This document shows positions 21,936 to 30,818 of a stretch of DNA of 64,000 nucleotides, one piece after another. The stretch spans positions 1 to 64,000 of the forward strand of contig JAKBAV010000004.1 in NCBI GenBank assembly GCA_021826225.1, in the 5' to 3' direction. This DNA comes from Pseudomonadota bacterium (lineage in GTDB: Bacteria > Pseudomonadota > Alphaproteobacteria > Acetobacterales > Acetobacteraceae). The translations under genes and the position numbers were made by a program. A model generated the notes under the pieces. The model saw only the letters and a program-made list of their open reading frames with translations. It did no database searches and was not told the DNA's origin. The stretch's first letter is position 1. Every line of letters begins with the position of its first letter.

Positions 21936-23102
21936 ATGATTGAACGCCACATAAAGCAAAAGCTTCTCGAAGCAATCGGTGACGCCCCTGCCGTCGCCCT
22001 ACTCGGGCCGCGTCAGGTCGGCAAGACCACGCTCGCGCAAGAAATCGGCGATACGCGCCCCTCTATATATCTTGACCTTGAGAGCGCTGCGGACCGCGCC
22101 AAGCTCGCCGACCCGGAAGCCTACCTCGCCAGCCACGAAGATGAACTGGTGATTCTTGACGAGGTACATAGGGCGCCAGAGCTCTTTCAAAGCTTGCGCG
22201 GTCTCATCGACCGCGGACGGCGCAAAGGGAAAACCGCGGGTCGTTTTTTGCTCCTGGGTTCGGCCTCGGTTGATCTGCTTCAGCAATCAGGGGAAAGCCT
22301 GGCCGGGCGGATTTCCTATTTGGAGCTGGGACCGTTTGATGCGCTGGAAGTTCCTGCCAGTGACCTGGAAACCTTATGGGCGCGCGGCGGATTTCCATCG
22401 AGCTTTCTGGCATCAAGCGATGCGGCCAGCTTCCGCTGGCGCCAGGATTTTATCCGCACATATTTGGAGCGCGACATTCCGCAATTCGGCCCGCGCCTTC
22501 CGGCGGAAACGCTGCGGCGGTTATGGACAATGCTTGCCCATAACCAAAGTGAACTGCTTAACGCCGCAAATTTAGCCCGTGCACTCGCGATCGATAACAA
22601 GACGGTCACCCGCTATCTTGATTTGCTGGTCGATCTGCTTCTGGTGCGCCGCTTGCAGCCTTGGCACAGCAACGCCGGCAAACGGCTCGTGAAGTCTCCG
22701 AAGGTCTATGTACGCGATAGCGGCATCGTCCATGCCCTGCTCCGCCTGCCAACGCGCGAGGACGTACTCGGGCATCCTGTCGTCGGTGGGAGCTGGGAGG
22801 GGTTTGTTATCGAATCATTAGTGGCGGCAGCCCCCGAAGGCACGGACGCAAGTTTCTACCGGACTTCGGCGGGAGCTGAGATTGATCTGCTTTTGACCTT
22901 GCCCGGCGACGTGCTTTGGGCCGTCGAAATTAAACGCGGTTCCGCGCCCAAGGTAGGGCGCGGTTTTCATCAGGCTTGCGCTGATTTGAAACCGGCAAAA
23001 ACTTTTGTTGTATATGGCGGTACAGAGCGGTTCCCGCTTGATTTCAGAACCGAGGCAATCGGCCTTTCTGAGTTGGCCGCACAATTGTGCACAGCCGGGT
23101 GA
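21936..23102 (+). CDS. AAA+ ATPase with C-terminal DUF4143
   Basis: Walker A GPRQVGKTTLAQ, Walker B ELVILDEVHRAPELF, DUF4143-like FYRTSAGAEIDLLLTLPGDVLWAVEIKRGSAPK. Confidence 0.9.
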   Translation: MIERHIKQKLLEAIGDAPAVALLGPRQVGKTTLAQEIGDTRPSIYLDLESAADRAKLADPEAYLASHEDELVILDEVHRAPELFQSLRGLIDRGRRKGKTAGRFLLLGSASVDLLQQSGESLAGRISYLELGPFDALEVPASDLETLWARGGFPSSFLASSDAASFRWRQDFIRTYLERDIPQFGPRLPAETLRRLWTMLAHNQSELLNAANLARALAIDNKTVTRYLDLLVDLLLVRRLQPWHSNAGKRLVKSPKVYVRDSGIVHALLRLPTREDVLGHPVVGGSWEGFVIESLVAAAPEGTDASFYRTSAGAEIDLLLTLPGDVLWAVEIKRGSAPKVGRGFHQACADLKPAKTFVVYGGTERFPLDFRTEAIGLSELAAQLCTAG

Positions 23103-23292
23103 TAATTCATCCAGGGAAGGCTGTATTGGTCGCCTGCCGCAAAGGATTACCGGGTGTTCTGCTGGCGGCGAAGTCTGACCGTAAGCTGCCTGACCGCTTC
23201 CGCAAAACTTATCCTGGAAGCTGACGTGCCGCCGTTGTTGATGGAAGTTCTAATCTCGATCGGCTAATGTCGAAATTGGGCGGAGGAAAAAC

Positions 23293-23958
23293 ATGCGAAT
23301 GGACGACTATAGGACGACGCTTGAGGCCCAGGGATGGTGTTCATTGTCGACATCAGTCTCAATTACCCAAGCCGCGCTCAGCGCCGCCGTTGCCAGTCTG
23401 GCGGAGGAATTGGGAGAGATCGTACCCGGGCGAGGGCGCCGGCGCGTCGAGCAAATCGTCCCGCAAGAAACCCAGGCGGCCTATGCCGGCTCGCTAAGCG
23501 AGCAGGTGGGATTCGCACCCATGCCACTCCATACCGACACGGCGCACTGGACCGTCCCGTGTCGATACATGGTAATGGCATGCGCTGAACCGGGCCCGAA
23601 GCCGACCCCTACGATGTTGTTGGACAGTAAAACCGTAGCGCTAGACGCTCGACAGTCGGCGGCATGCAGCACGGCGGTCTTCCTGGTTCGGAACGGACGG
23701 CAATCCTTCTATGGTTCGATCACAGCCCGCGACCGGCCATTCATTCGTTTTGACCTTGGATGCATGGAACCTCTTTCAGCGGAAGGGGCGGAAGTTGCGG
23801 ACGCGATTAGTTACCAACAGAACGCTGAAAAGGCCCGCCGCCACAACTGGCAGCGCGGTGATGTCCTCGTGATTGATAACTGGCGTACGCTCCACGGGCG
23901 TGGCGTTGACGATCATACGGCGCCGGGTCGCGTGTTACTGAGGGCGATGGTGCGATGA
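23293..23958 (+). CDS. Fe(II)/2-oxoglutarate-dependent dioxygenase-like protein (TauD/TfdA-like fold)
   Basis: PLHTDTAHW (HxD-like), RGDVLVIDNWRTLHGRGV distal His, Arg-containing C-terminus (APGRVLLRAMVR). Confidence 0.7.
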   Translation: MRMDDYRTTLEAQGWCSLSTSVSITQAALSAAVASLAEELGEIVPGRGRRRVEQIVPQETQAAYAGSLSEQVGFAPMPLHTDTAHWTVPCRYMVMACAEPGPKPTPTMLLDSKTVALDARQSAACSTAVFLVRNGRQSFYGSITARDRPFIRFDLGCMEPLSAEGAEVADAISYQQNAEKARRHNWQRGDVLVIDNWRTLHGRGVDDHTAPGRVLLRAMVR

Positions 23959-24899
23959 CAGACCAAACGGTTCCTACCGCGATAAGCAAAGAGGGATTAA
24001 TGGGGAAATCGCGTGTCTACGTTCAGCGGGCTTTCCGCTCGAAGCAAGCGAAGGATTTTGACGAATATCAGCTATGGCTATCGCTGGCGCTTGAGTTGCT
24101 GGGCAAGGCTGCGCTCGCCAACATCCATTCCAGCCTCGTTGTCGATCCTACACACTCGACCTCCTTGTTCGCCGCTTCCGGTGTAATTATCAGCACCGAC
24201 ATAAAAACCATTCAGGCTAAAACGCTGTATGAGCGGCTTGGCCATCTGTCAAAATATTTTGACAAAAGTGTGAAAGATTTCTGCGATGCAATCTCGTTGA
24301 GGCGGAATGCCGAGTTGCATTCGGGAGAGCTACCATTCAAGCAGATGCGGCTTGAAGCATGGGAAGGGAAGTTCTGGCACGCTGCGCAAATTATTCTGGA
24401 TTTGCTGCAGTCAAATCTCGAGGAATGGTTAGGAGCGGATCGGGCGAAAGCCCCGATCCAGCTTGTCAACGAAGCAGCTGAGGCACTTCAGGAAGCAGCG
24501 AAACTACGAGTTGTTCAAGCGCGCGACCACTTTTTGCAACGCCCCAAAAAGGAGAGAGACGAAGTTCTATCGCTGTCGAAAAACAAGCATGCATTCCACT
24601 ATCCTAAAATATTCAAGTTTGTTGGAGAACATGAATGGCCGGTCGATTGCCCAGCTTGCGCAAGTCGCGCGTTCTTTGCGGGCGATCTTTTCGCTGAAGA
24701 GGTTCTCGACGAAAACGCTGGGGAAGGTGGGCTGGAAGAAGAAGTTGAGAAGAGCTATGGCGCGGAGGAATTTAGGTGCCCGACGTGTAACCTTCACCTC
24801 GACAGCCGCGAGGAAATTGAAGCCGCCGGGCTCAATCCGGATTATACGGAAGTGGAGGTTCGGGAACGTGAGCATGAACCTGAATATGGCAATTGTTGA
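23955..24899 (+). CDS. Uncharacterised protein with HEPN-like Rx4-6H motif and C-terminal zinc-ribbon cysteines
   Basis: SLRRNAELHSGELPF; CPAC...CPTC pairs; ATGA overlap with the dioxygenase gene. Confidence 0.65.
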   Translation: MTDQTVPTAISKEGLMGKSRVYVQRAFRSKQAKDFDEYQLWLSLALELLGKAALANIHSSLVVDPTHSTSLFAASGVIISTDIKTIQAKTLYERLGHLSKYFDKSVKDFCDAISLRRNAELHSGELPFKQMRLEAWEGKFWHAAQIILDLLQSNLEEWLGADRAKAPIQLVNEAAEALQEAAKLRVVQARDHFLQRPKKERDEVLSLSKNKHAFHYPKIFKFVGEHEWPVDCPACASRAFFAGDLFAEEVLDENAGEGGLEEEVEKSYGAEEFRCPTCNLHLDSREEIEAAGLNPDYTEVEVREREHEPEYGNC

Positions 24900-24906
24900 A
24901 CCTTAG

Positions 24907-24961
24907 CGCCCGCTGCGTCAGCAAGTAGGGTGCAATGCCACGCGGCATTGCACCGCGGGCG
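24907..24961. other. Long structured intergenic hairpin
   Basis: Inner perfect 11-bp stem GGTGCAATGCC-acgc-GGCATTGCACC (24929-24954), outer 7-bp stem CGCCCGC/GCGGGCG (24907-24913 / 24955-24961). Confidence 0.85.
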
Positions 24962-25006
24962 AGCCGGTGTGGCGGGAAGATTGTTACGTTGGCAAGGAGT
25001 TAAACC

Positions 25007-25468
25007 GTGGGTGCACAAGCAACGTCAACCGTCCCAACATGGACATTAGCAATTCCTATCGTCGCAGCTTTTATAGCGTTTACCGGTGTTGCCCTTACGC
25101 TGGTGCTATCTTGGCGAAACGCCAATAGGCAACTAAGATCAGCCCATACCCTCAAAATCGCCGAGATGCGACAGGAATGGATCAATTCCCTAAGGGACTC
25201 AATGAGCAAATTTCAATCGTATGGAGTAACACCAGGATTATCTCACACGAGCGAGAGAGAGTTCTATGAATGCGGAACGCGCATTGAACTTCTAATGAAT
25301 CCAAAAGACCCAGATTACGAGGAATTGCAAAACTGCCTATATGATTTTCTTTCCGCAGACGAACTTGTCGACAAATACGGCGCGAACCCACGATTTGTGG
25401 CCATTTGCCAACGAATTCTAAAGCGGGAGTGGGACACGCTCAAGCGTGAGATAGCTTCAGCAGGTTGA
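25007..25468 (+). CDS. Hypothetical single-TM protein with cytoplasmic helical domain
   Basis: N-terminal TM LAIPIVAAFIAFTGVALTLVLSW followed by RNANRQLRSAHTLKIAEMRQEWINSLRDSMSKF. Confidence 0.75.
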   Translation: MGAQATSTVPTWTLAIPIVAAFIAFTGVALTLVLSWRNANRQLRSAHTLKIAEMRQEWINSLRDSMSKFQSYGVTPGLSHTSEREFYECGTRIELLMNPKDPDYEELQNCLYDFLSADELVDKYGANPRFVAICQRILKREWDTLKREIASAG

Positions 25469-25719
25469 AAGTGAGGCGTTATCCTAGGTACGTAGGTGAT
25501 GTCGGTCAGACCATGTCGTCCCGCGCGTCCTCAAAATGATCCGCCCCTCTATGCTGATGGATAATGTCCGGATTTTGGGAGCGGGAAAAGAGGCCTGAAT
25601 GACCGGCATGGGCGCAAAGCTGCGGCTAAATTGTGTCGTTCCGACAAAATTGGTGGAATTTGTGATGGATAGCTCATCCAAAATTGCTCAGCACGGCAAG
25701 TCAAAAACCAAAAGACCCG

Positions 25720-27852
25720 CTACAGCCTCAACTTTCCTCTCTGCGTCTGGCCAAGAACCTGAGTCTGCTCTGGCACCTTCGAAGCACGTTCGGCCAGGCG
25801 CTGCCAATACTCACCCTCGGTGATGCGCATCGCTCGCTTCGCCATTGTCAATTCGGTTAGTCGCTCAACAAGTGCCGTGCCGGAGCGGATCATCTGGGCG
25901 GCTCGCTCACTGTGCCGGCGCAGCCGCTCAACCAAGGCTGGAAGCCGGCTTTCCAAAACTCTCATGATCCGGCCGTGCTCAAGCCTCTCAGGTAAGTAGG
26001 TCGCCCTGTCCTGGGCCATCTTCCGTTCCTCAATCCGCTGAAATGCCGCCTGCACGGTCTGTATCGTACCGCGCCGGAGGTCAGCAGCCCGTTCAATCAG
26101 AGAAACGGCACTCTCCTTTTCGTCCTGCCGCGAAAGATTGCGCGTCACATTGGCCAGCACGTCGCTCGCCGTAATCTCCCGGCGATCCCCAAGCGGCCGC
26201 CGACCGACAATCTCGGCCCGTTCAGCCCCTTCCGAAGTTACAATGAAACTTTGCTCGCGGTGACGGCTGCCGCTGGTATAGGCACCAAAAGCCGTCACCA
26301 ACCGGCTCCCGCTTGGCATTGCATGAATATGTTCCGTGACGGTAGAGCCCTGCGCGGTATGCGTGGTCAACGCATCGCCATATGCTTGCGCCGCTTCAGT
26401 ACCGCTTACCGTCCGCTTGCTAAAATGCGCAGCCACACGCTCAGGTACGGCCGCGAGCCGTGCCATTTCCGTGCGCGAATCCAGGGTGATCTCCACACCA
26501 TGGCGGCGGAGATTATCGGCCAGATAAGCTTGGTATAACGCACCCCATTCGTGGATGCGTCCATCAAGCTGGGCCAGATCGAGGCCGCCCACGCGCCCGC
26601 TTTCCGTCTGCACCACATTGAATACCGCGACATGGGTATGGACCTGCATATCGCCTGGCACGCGCCCATCACTGCCGATGACGCTGTGCAGTTCAGTCGC
26701 CTCACACCCCTGTTCATCGCGCGTGACAACGGCGACGGTCGGCCGCGCCGCATAATGGTCGAATGAAACCCAGCCTATTGAGCCAGGCTCGTACCCATCC
26801 TTCCCGCCCTTACCCATTCGCGCCCGCCCAATCTCCTTCTCGATAATGCCCATAACGCTTTCGATCGCATCGCTATGCGCCTGGTGCATCATGGCGCGCT
26901 CAGCATTCGTCGGCGCAAATGCCCAAGCCACGGAGAGAGATTTTGGCGCTGAGAATGTAAGGTCGATATATCCGATCCGGGATTTTGAGGCTTCGAGCAG
27001 CGTCATATAGGCGCGGTCGGACAGGACACGGCCGTCGGCCAAGCGGCCGGAAAGAATGTTTTTACGCTCCTCGGCCGAAAGCTCCCGTTTCTTGGAGTCA
27101 AGCGCTGTCTCCAGGCGTTTTACCGCGGCGGTTGCTGCTATCTCCGGCAAAACTTCACCATTGGCTGTCCGTCCCGAGAGCATATGCTCAAGCTGCTCCT
27201 GGTTTGGCTTTTGGTCGCCTTTCAGGCCAAAAATCTGGTTCAAACTTTGAGTGCCGGCCTGTATCTGCTTGCCAGCAATCACGCGGCCATCCGCACGCTG
27301 GCCATTTAACAGGAAAGCCACCTCGCTCGGCGTAAGCCCTCTGTTGGGCACGATACCGAGACGGTGTGCAAGAACGGGATTTATACCCCGACGCGGCGTC
27401 GCCAACGCACTGCTATAATCGCGCGCTGCCATGGCATCATTGATCGCGACATCAAGCCGATCAATCGCAACGGGATTTCCCAACCTGGTCAGGCTGGCCA
27501 TGGCTTCGTCACGCGCAACGAGGCCGGCTCCCGCGAATGCAGCTACCGCCCGTAATTCAAGCGCGCCGGCGCGAAGCACGGAGCCGTCCGCAGCAAGGAC
27601 GCTTTCACCTAAACGCGCCACTTCAATTTTCACGAGTTCGTCGAGTGCGTCGCCGCCTGGTAAAATCCCCTTCACGGCGAGACGGTTATAGCGGCTATAT
27701 GCCGCCTCTGCCTGCGTGGGCGGCGTCATGCCCTGTTCATAATATTCCGCCATCACCGCCATCTCGGGCGACAAGGTTTGCTGCAGAAGGTGCTCGGCCA
27801 TATTGCGGGCCGCACGCGGGGCTCCCGCGGCACCGGTGCGATATGTCAGCAT
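25720..27852 (-). CDS. MobF-family (TrwC/TraI-like) relaxase without helicase domain
   Basis: DLTFSAPKSLSVAWAF and QVHTHVAVFNVVQ HxH metal motif, N-terminal tyrosines; protein ends without SF1 helicase motifs. Confidence 0.88.
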   Translation of the reverse strand: MLTYRTGAAGAPRAARNMAEHLLQQTLSPEMAVMAEYYEQGMTPPTQAEAAYSRYNRLAVKGILPGGDALDELVKIEVARLGESVLAADGSVLRAGALELRAVAAFAGAGLVARDEAMASLTRLGNPVAIDRLDVAINDAMAARDYSSALATPRRGINPVLAHRLGIVPNRGLTPSEVAFLLNGQRADGRVIAGKQIQAGTQSLNQIFGLKGDQKPNQEQLEHMLSGRTANGEVLPEIAATAAVKRLETALDSKKRELSAEERKNILSGRLADGRVLSDRAYMTLLEASKSRIGYIDLTFSAPKSLSVAWAFAPTNAERAMMHQAHSDAIESVMGIIEKEIGRARMGKGGKDGYEPGSIGWVSFDHYAARPTVAVVTRDEQGCEATELHSVIGSDGRVPGDMQVHTHVAVFNVVQTESGRVGGLDLAQLDGRIHEWGALYQAYLADNLRRHGVEITLDSRTEMARLAAVPERVAAHFSKRTVSGTEAAQAYGDALTTHTAQGSTVTEHIHAMPSGSRLVTAFGAYTSGSRHREQSFIVTSEGAERAEIVGRRPLGDRREITASDVLANVTRNLSRQDEKESAVSLIERAADLRRGTIQTVQAAFQRIEERKMAQDRATYLPERLEHGRIMRVLESRLPALVERLRRHSERAAQMIRSGTALVERLTELTMAKRAMRITEGEYWQRLAERASKVPEQTQVLGQTQRGKLRL

Positions 27853-28266
27853 CTCAGGACGCTCTGCGCATGATGCGGCCCGTTAACAGCGCTGCACCGG
27901 CCAACAACACCTCCATCACGTCACGCGAGCTAACAGGATGCACAGTGAGATGAAAAATGATACGATCGGCACATTGAGACTTGGCCATAGATTCCTCCTG
28001 GCGATCTGCAATCTTAAAACGCTATCCTGCGGCTCATCTTAGTCATGAGATCAGGGCCATCGCAACACGACATTCGGCGGGAAAGGGAGCTTCCGAAGGG
28101 TGCCTTGGTCTGTGGCAAAAATCCAAAATACAAACACGATTGACGCAGGTATTATTCTCAGAAAAAATCTCAGAACAAACCCAAGACTTGTCCACTGAAC
28201 AAACCCTCGAAAAGTCTTCGGAAGAATCCACTGAACTATGTTAATGAAATTGAACCGGCCAATAAA

Positions 28267-28761
28267 TTAATTTTCTTTTGGACGCGCCTTGCGGTAGCCC
28301 GTTCTGGATAAAAACCGACCGGCGGCGGTCCCGAATAATTCATCCGTCTCCCGCCATAGATCGATAAACTCATCTCGCTCTGCACGCGGCATGGCCTCCC
28401 ACCTGACGGCAAACGCCGCATCCTCGTCGGCCTTTTCGGCGTCGTGTTTGGCTTTCCATTTCGCGAGTTCGGCTTTTTGCTCGACAGAGGGATTTCTGCG
28501 ACCACCATAGCGGAATTCGCTAACAGCTTTGGCCAGATTGGGGCCGGTCCAAGGTTTGCCGGTGCGGTACAAAATCCCCACCTCATTCAACGCCGCCGCC
28601 ACTGCCGCCCAGCTGAACCGCTCCTCACGGTTCAGCTTCGTAAGTCGATCGGCATTGTCGCGTAGCCACGGGGCAAGCTGGCTGCCCGGACGCCAGTTTT
28701 CACGTAGCCGATCAGCCAAGGCTGATATTTCTGCGGGGGTGAAGGTGGCAGGCTTTGGCAT
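28267..28761 (-). CDS. Hypothetical protein, possible mobilization accessory
   Basis: Coding-like composition, same strand as relaxase; start at MPKPATFTPAEISALADRLRENWRPG. Confidence 0.5.
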   Translation of the reverse strand: MPKPATFTPAEISALADRLRENWRPGSQLAPWLRDNADRLTKLNREERFSWAAVAAALNEVGILYRTGKPWTGPNLAKAVSEFRYGGRRNPSVEQKAELAKWKAKHDAEKADEDAAFAVRWEAMPRAERDEFIDLWRETDELFGTAAGRFLSRTGYRKARPKEN

Positions 28762-28854
28762 GAGACGTTTTTTATGCCGAAAATCAAAAGCAAGAAAATT
28801 AATTCTGTGAATAGTTCTGTGCCCTGTCTCGGTGGCCTGGACCAAAATAGCCCC

Positions 28855-29390
28855 TCAGGCAGCAGTCTTTTGCGCCGAGTCATTCATCGCACGCAGTTGC
28901 AGGCCATGCAGATAATCCGCCGCCCGCTGGGCGTGGCGCGCCGCCGAAAAGATGAAGCGCTTATCGTCCTTCAGCACCTTCAGCCAGGTCGCAATATAAG
29001 CAGCGTGATCCTCGCTTGTCTCTGGTATGATGCCGAGATCGGCGCATAGAAACGCGCTGCCCAATTCCGCTACAAGCTCTTCACGCGCATAGCCTTCGTC
29101 GCCCCATTTGGCGCGGCCCATATCACGGGACAGGCGTTTCTCGTGCTTGGTCCAATGCGTCAGCTCATGCGCCAGCGTCGCGGCATAGCTTTCAGCATCC
29201 CGGAACGTCTCAAACGGCGGCATCTGCACAAAGTCCGCGCCTTCTGCATAATAGGCACGCGCGCCGCCATGCCGAATATCCGCCCCCGTCGCCGCAAAGA
29301 AACGATCTGCCGTTTCCAGTCTGTCCATTGGTGTCAGTGCATAAGACTCAGACTTGGCGCTGTATTGCGTTGGCAAGGCACAATTTGAGG
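28855..29390 (-). pseudogene. ArdC-like antirestriction protein, C-terminal metallopeptidase domain only (N-terminus lost)
   Basis: ADRFFAATGADIRHGGARAYYAEGADFVQMPPFETFRDAESYAATLAHELTHWTKHEKRL; HELTH zincin motif. Residues upstream of about 29390 are antisense to an unrelated reading frame. Confidence 0.7.
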
Positions 29391-29551
29391 CCGCGCTCAT
29401 CGAGCTTGTCACGAAACTGCCGGAAGTTGAGCTGGCGGCCATTCGGTCGTCGCTAGATAAGGCTGTGCCACCGACTGAGGAGGAAATCGCGCCGCCGCCG
29501 GCCATCGACGAAGAGGATGAGATATAGGCGGCCGATTTAGATATCCGGCCG

Positions 29552-29581
29552 AAAAAACCGGGCCATCAGGTCCGGTTTTTT
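29552..29581. terminator. Bidirectional rho-independent terminator
   Basis: AAAAAACCGG-gccatcaggt-CCGGTTTTTT. Confidence 0.88.
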
Positions 29582-30257
29582 ATGCCTCCTTCAGAATATC
29601 TGGTGCCGTCTTTCCGGACCAAGTGAACCGCCAGCGCTCCGCCCGCCGGACGTTCCCGACCAAGGCAGGCCGGAAACATGCAATGCATGGTTCCGGGCAA
29701 CGCCTGGCACTGGGATAGATGATTCCCAACGCGTCGGCTTTGAGAAGGTCATCAGCCAGTTTTTGAGAGTGAATGTAGCTGCCTAGCTGCAGACAGTTTG
29801 AAAACCCTGACTGCCCCCTGATGTCATGGAATTCGGCGTCGAAGTCCGCCAGAAAATCGGTGTACGTCACGCTGTCGTGGAACCAGTTGATTTCGGCATA
29901 TTCAAGTGTCTTGTGCCAGACGACTTCACTGATAGCCGTTTCAACTTCAAACCCAGCATACCAGGCACCGCGGTCTGGCCCATTAAATCGGCCGCCTTGC
30001 GGATGCGGGTGAGTAAAAGCCGCATTGATGATGGTGTAGTTTGGGATGCCGAACACAAGTTCGGCGGTTCCAATCCCAGGCGTCAAATTATTCTCCGCCC
30101 GCAGGCGATCGTTGGTCGCGTTGTCGAGATCGAATATCTCCAGAAGATGCTGCTCATCATCCGCGATCACGGCTAACACTGGCGGATCGGAATATTTCGA
30201 CGGAATCAATCGGTGGGTATCAATCTGGCGAAGTGAGATGGTCGGCGGCAATGACAT
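29580..30257 (-). CDS. RES-domain toxin
   Basis: HPHPQGGRFNGPDRGAWYAGFEVETAISEVVWHK; directly downstream of Xre/MbcA/ParS-like antitoxin. Confidence 0.85.
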   Translation of the reverse strand: MSLPPTISLRQIDTHRLIPSKYSDPPVLAVIADDEQHLLEIFDLDNATNDRLRAENNLTPGIGTAELVFGIPNYTIINAAFTHPHPQGGRFNGPDRGAWYAGFEVETAISEVVWHKTLEYAEINWFHDSVTYTDFLADFDAEFHDIRGQSGFSNCLQLGSYIHSQKLADDLLKADALGIIYPSARRCPEPCIACFRPALVGNVRRAERWRFTWSGKTAPDILKEA

Positions 30258-30258
30258 T

Positions 30259-30696
30259 CTACACGCCGCCCCTACGAGCATCGAGCAGCCGGCGAACCGT
30301 CTGGAATGAGAGAAGCCCGCCGGCCTGAATAAATGCCAAGGGCGTTAGTCCATGGAATATCCGGTTTTTGTTTGGCAGGCTTATCCATTTGTCGGCGAGA
30401 TCGTCACCGTAAAGAATGTGTAGGGCCTTGAATATGCCAACCAGGTAGGAAATCCTGGTTAAGGTGTCCGTATCAAGAGTTCGATCCGGCGTCTTCTTCA
30501 ACGCATAAAAAGCCCCGTTGGATATCCCGCCAAGCAAAGCCTTGGCATCATCATCCTTGACCTGCCATTTGGCCATTATATTGAAAAATGCTCGCAGCGC
30601 TCCCCCGCTCAATCGCACCCGTTCTCCCTGGTCGTTGAGGTCGATCAAAGGAGAGGGCTCATACCTGGTTCTAGGATATCTGAGGGCTTCAGACAT
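30259..30696 (-). CDS. Xre/MbcA/ParS-type antitoxin
   Basis: HTH-like N-terminus, DUF2384-like C-terminus (IFHGLTPLAFIQAGGLLSFQTVRRLLDARR). Confidence 0.85.
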   Translation of the reverse strand: MSEALRYPRTRYEPSPLIDLNDQGERVRLSGGALRAFFNIMAKWQVKDDDAKALLGGISNGAFYALKKTPDRTLDTDTLTRISYLVGIFKALHILYGDDLADKWISLPNKNRIFHGLTPLAFIQAGGLLSFQTVRRLLDARRGGV

Positions 30697-30818
30697 AGAA
30701 GTAGCTCCAAAAATGGAGATTTTTTACTCTATTATTGTAGTTTGTGTCAAGGCTATTGTTTACCGGTTTGGTGCTTGCCCAAAAAATTGAAGTAGCGTGC
30801 TTTGTAGAGAATCAGGTC

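Noticed and set aside
25599-25823. 74-aa plus-strand ORF at relaxase 3' end
   Set aside because: Overlaps relaxase on the other strand and lacks a recognisable domain
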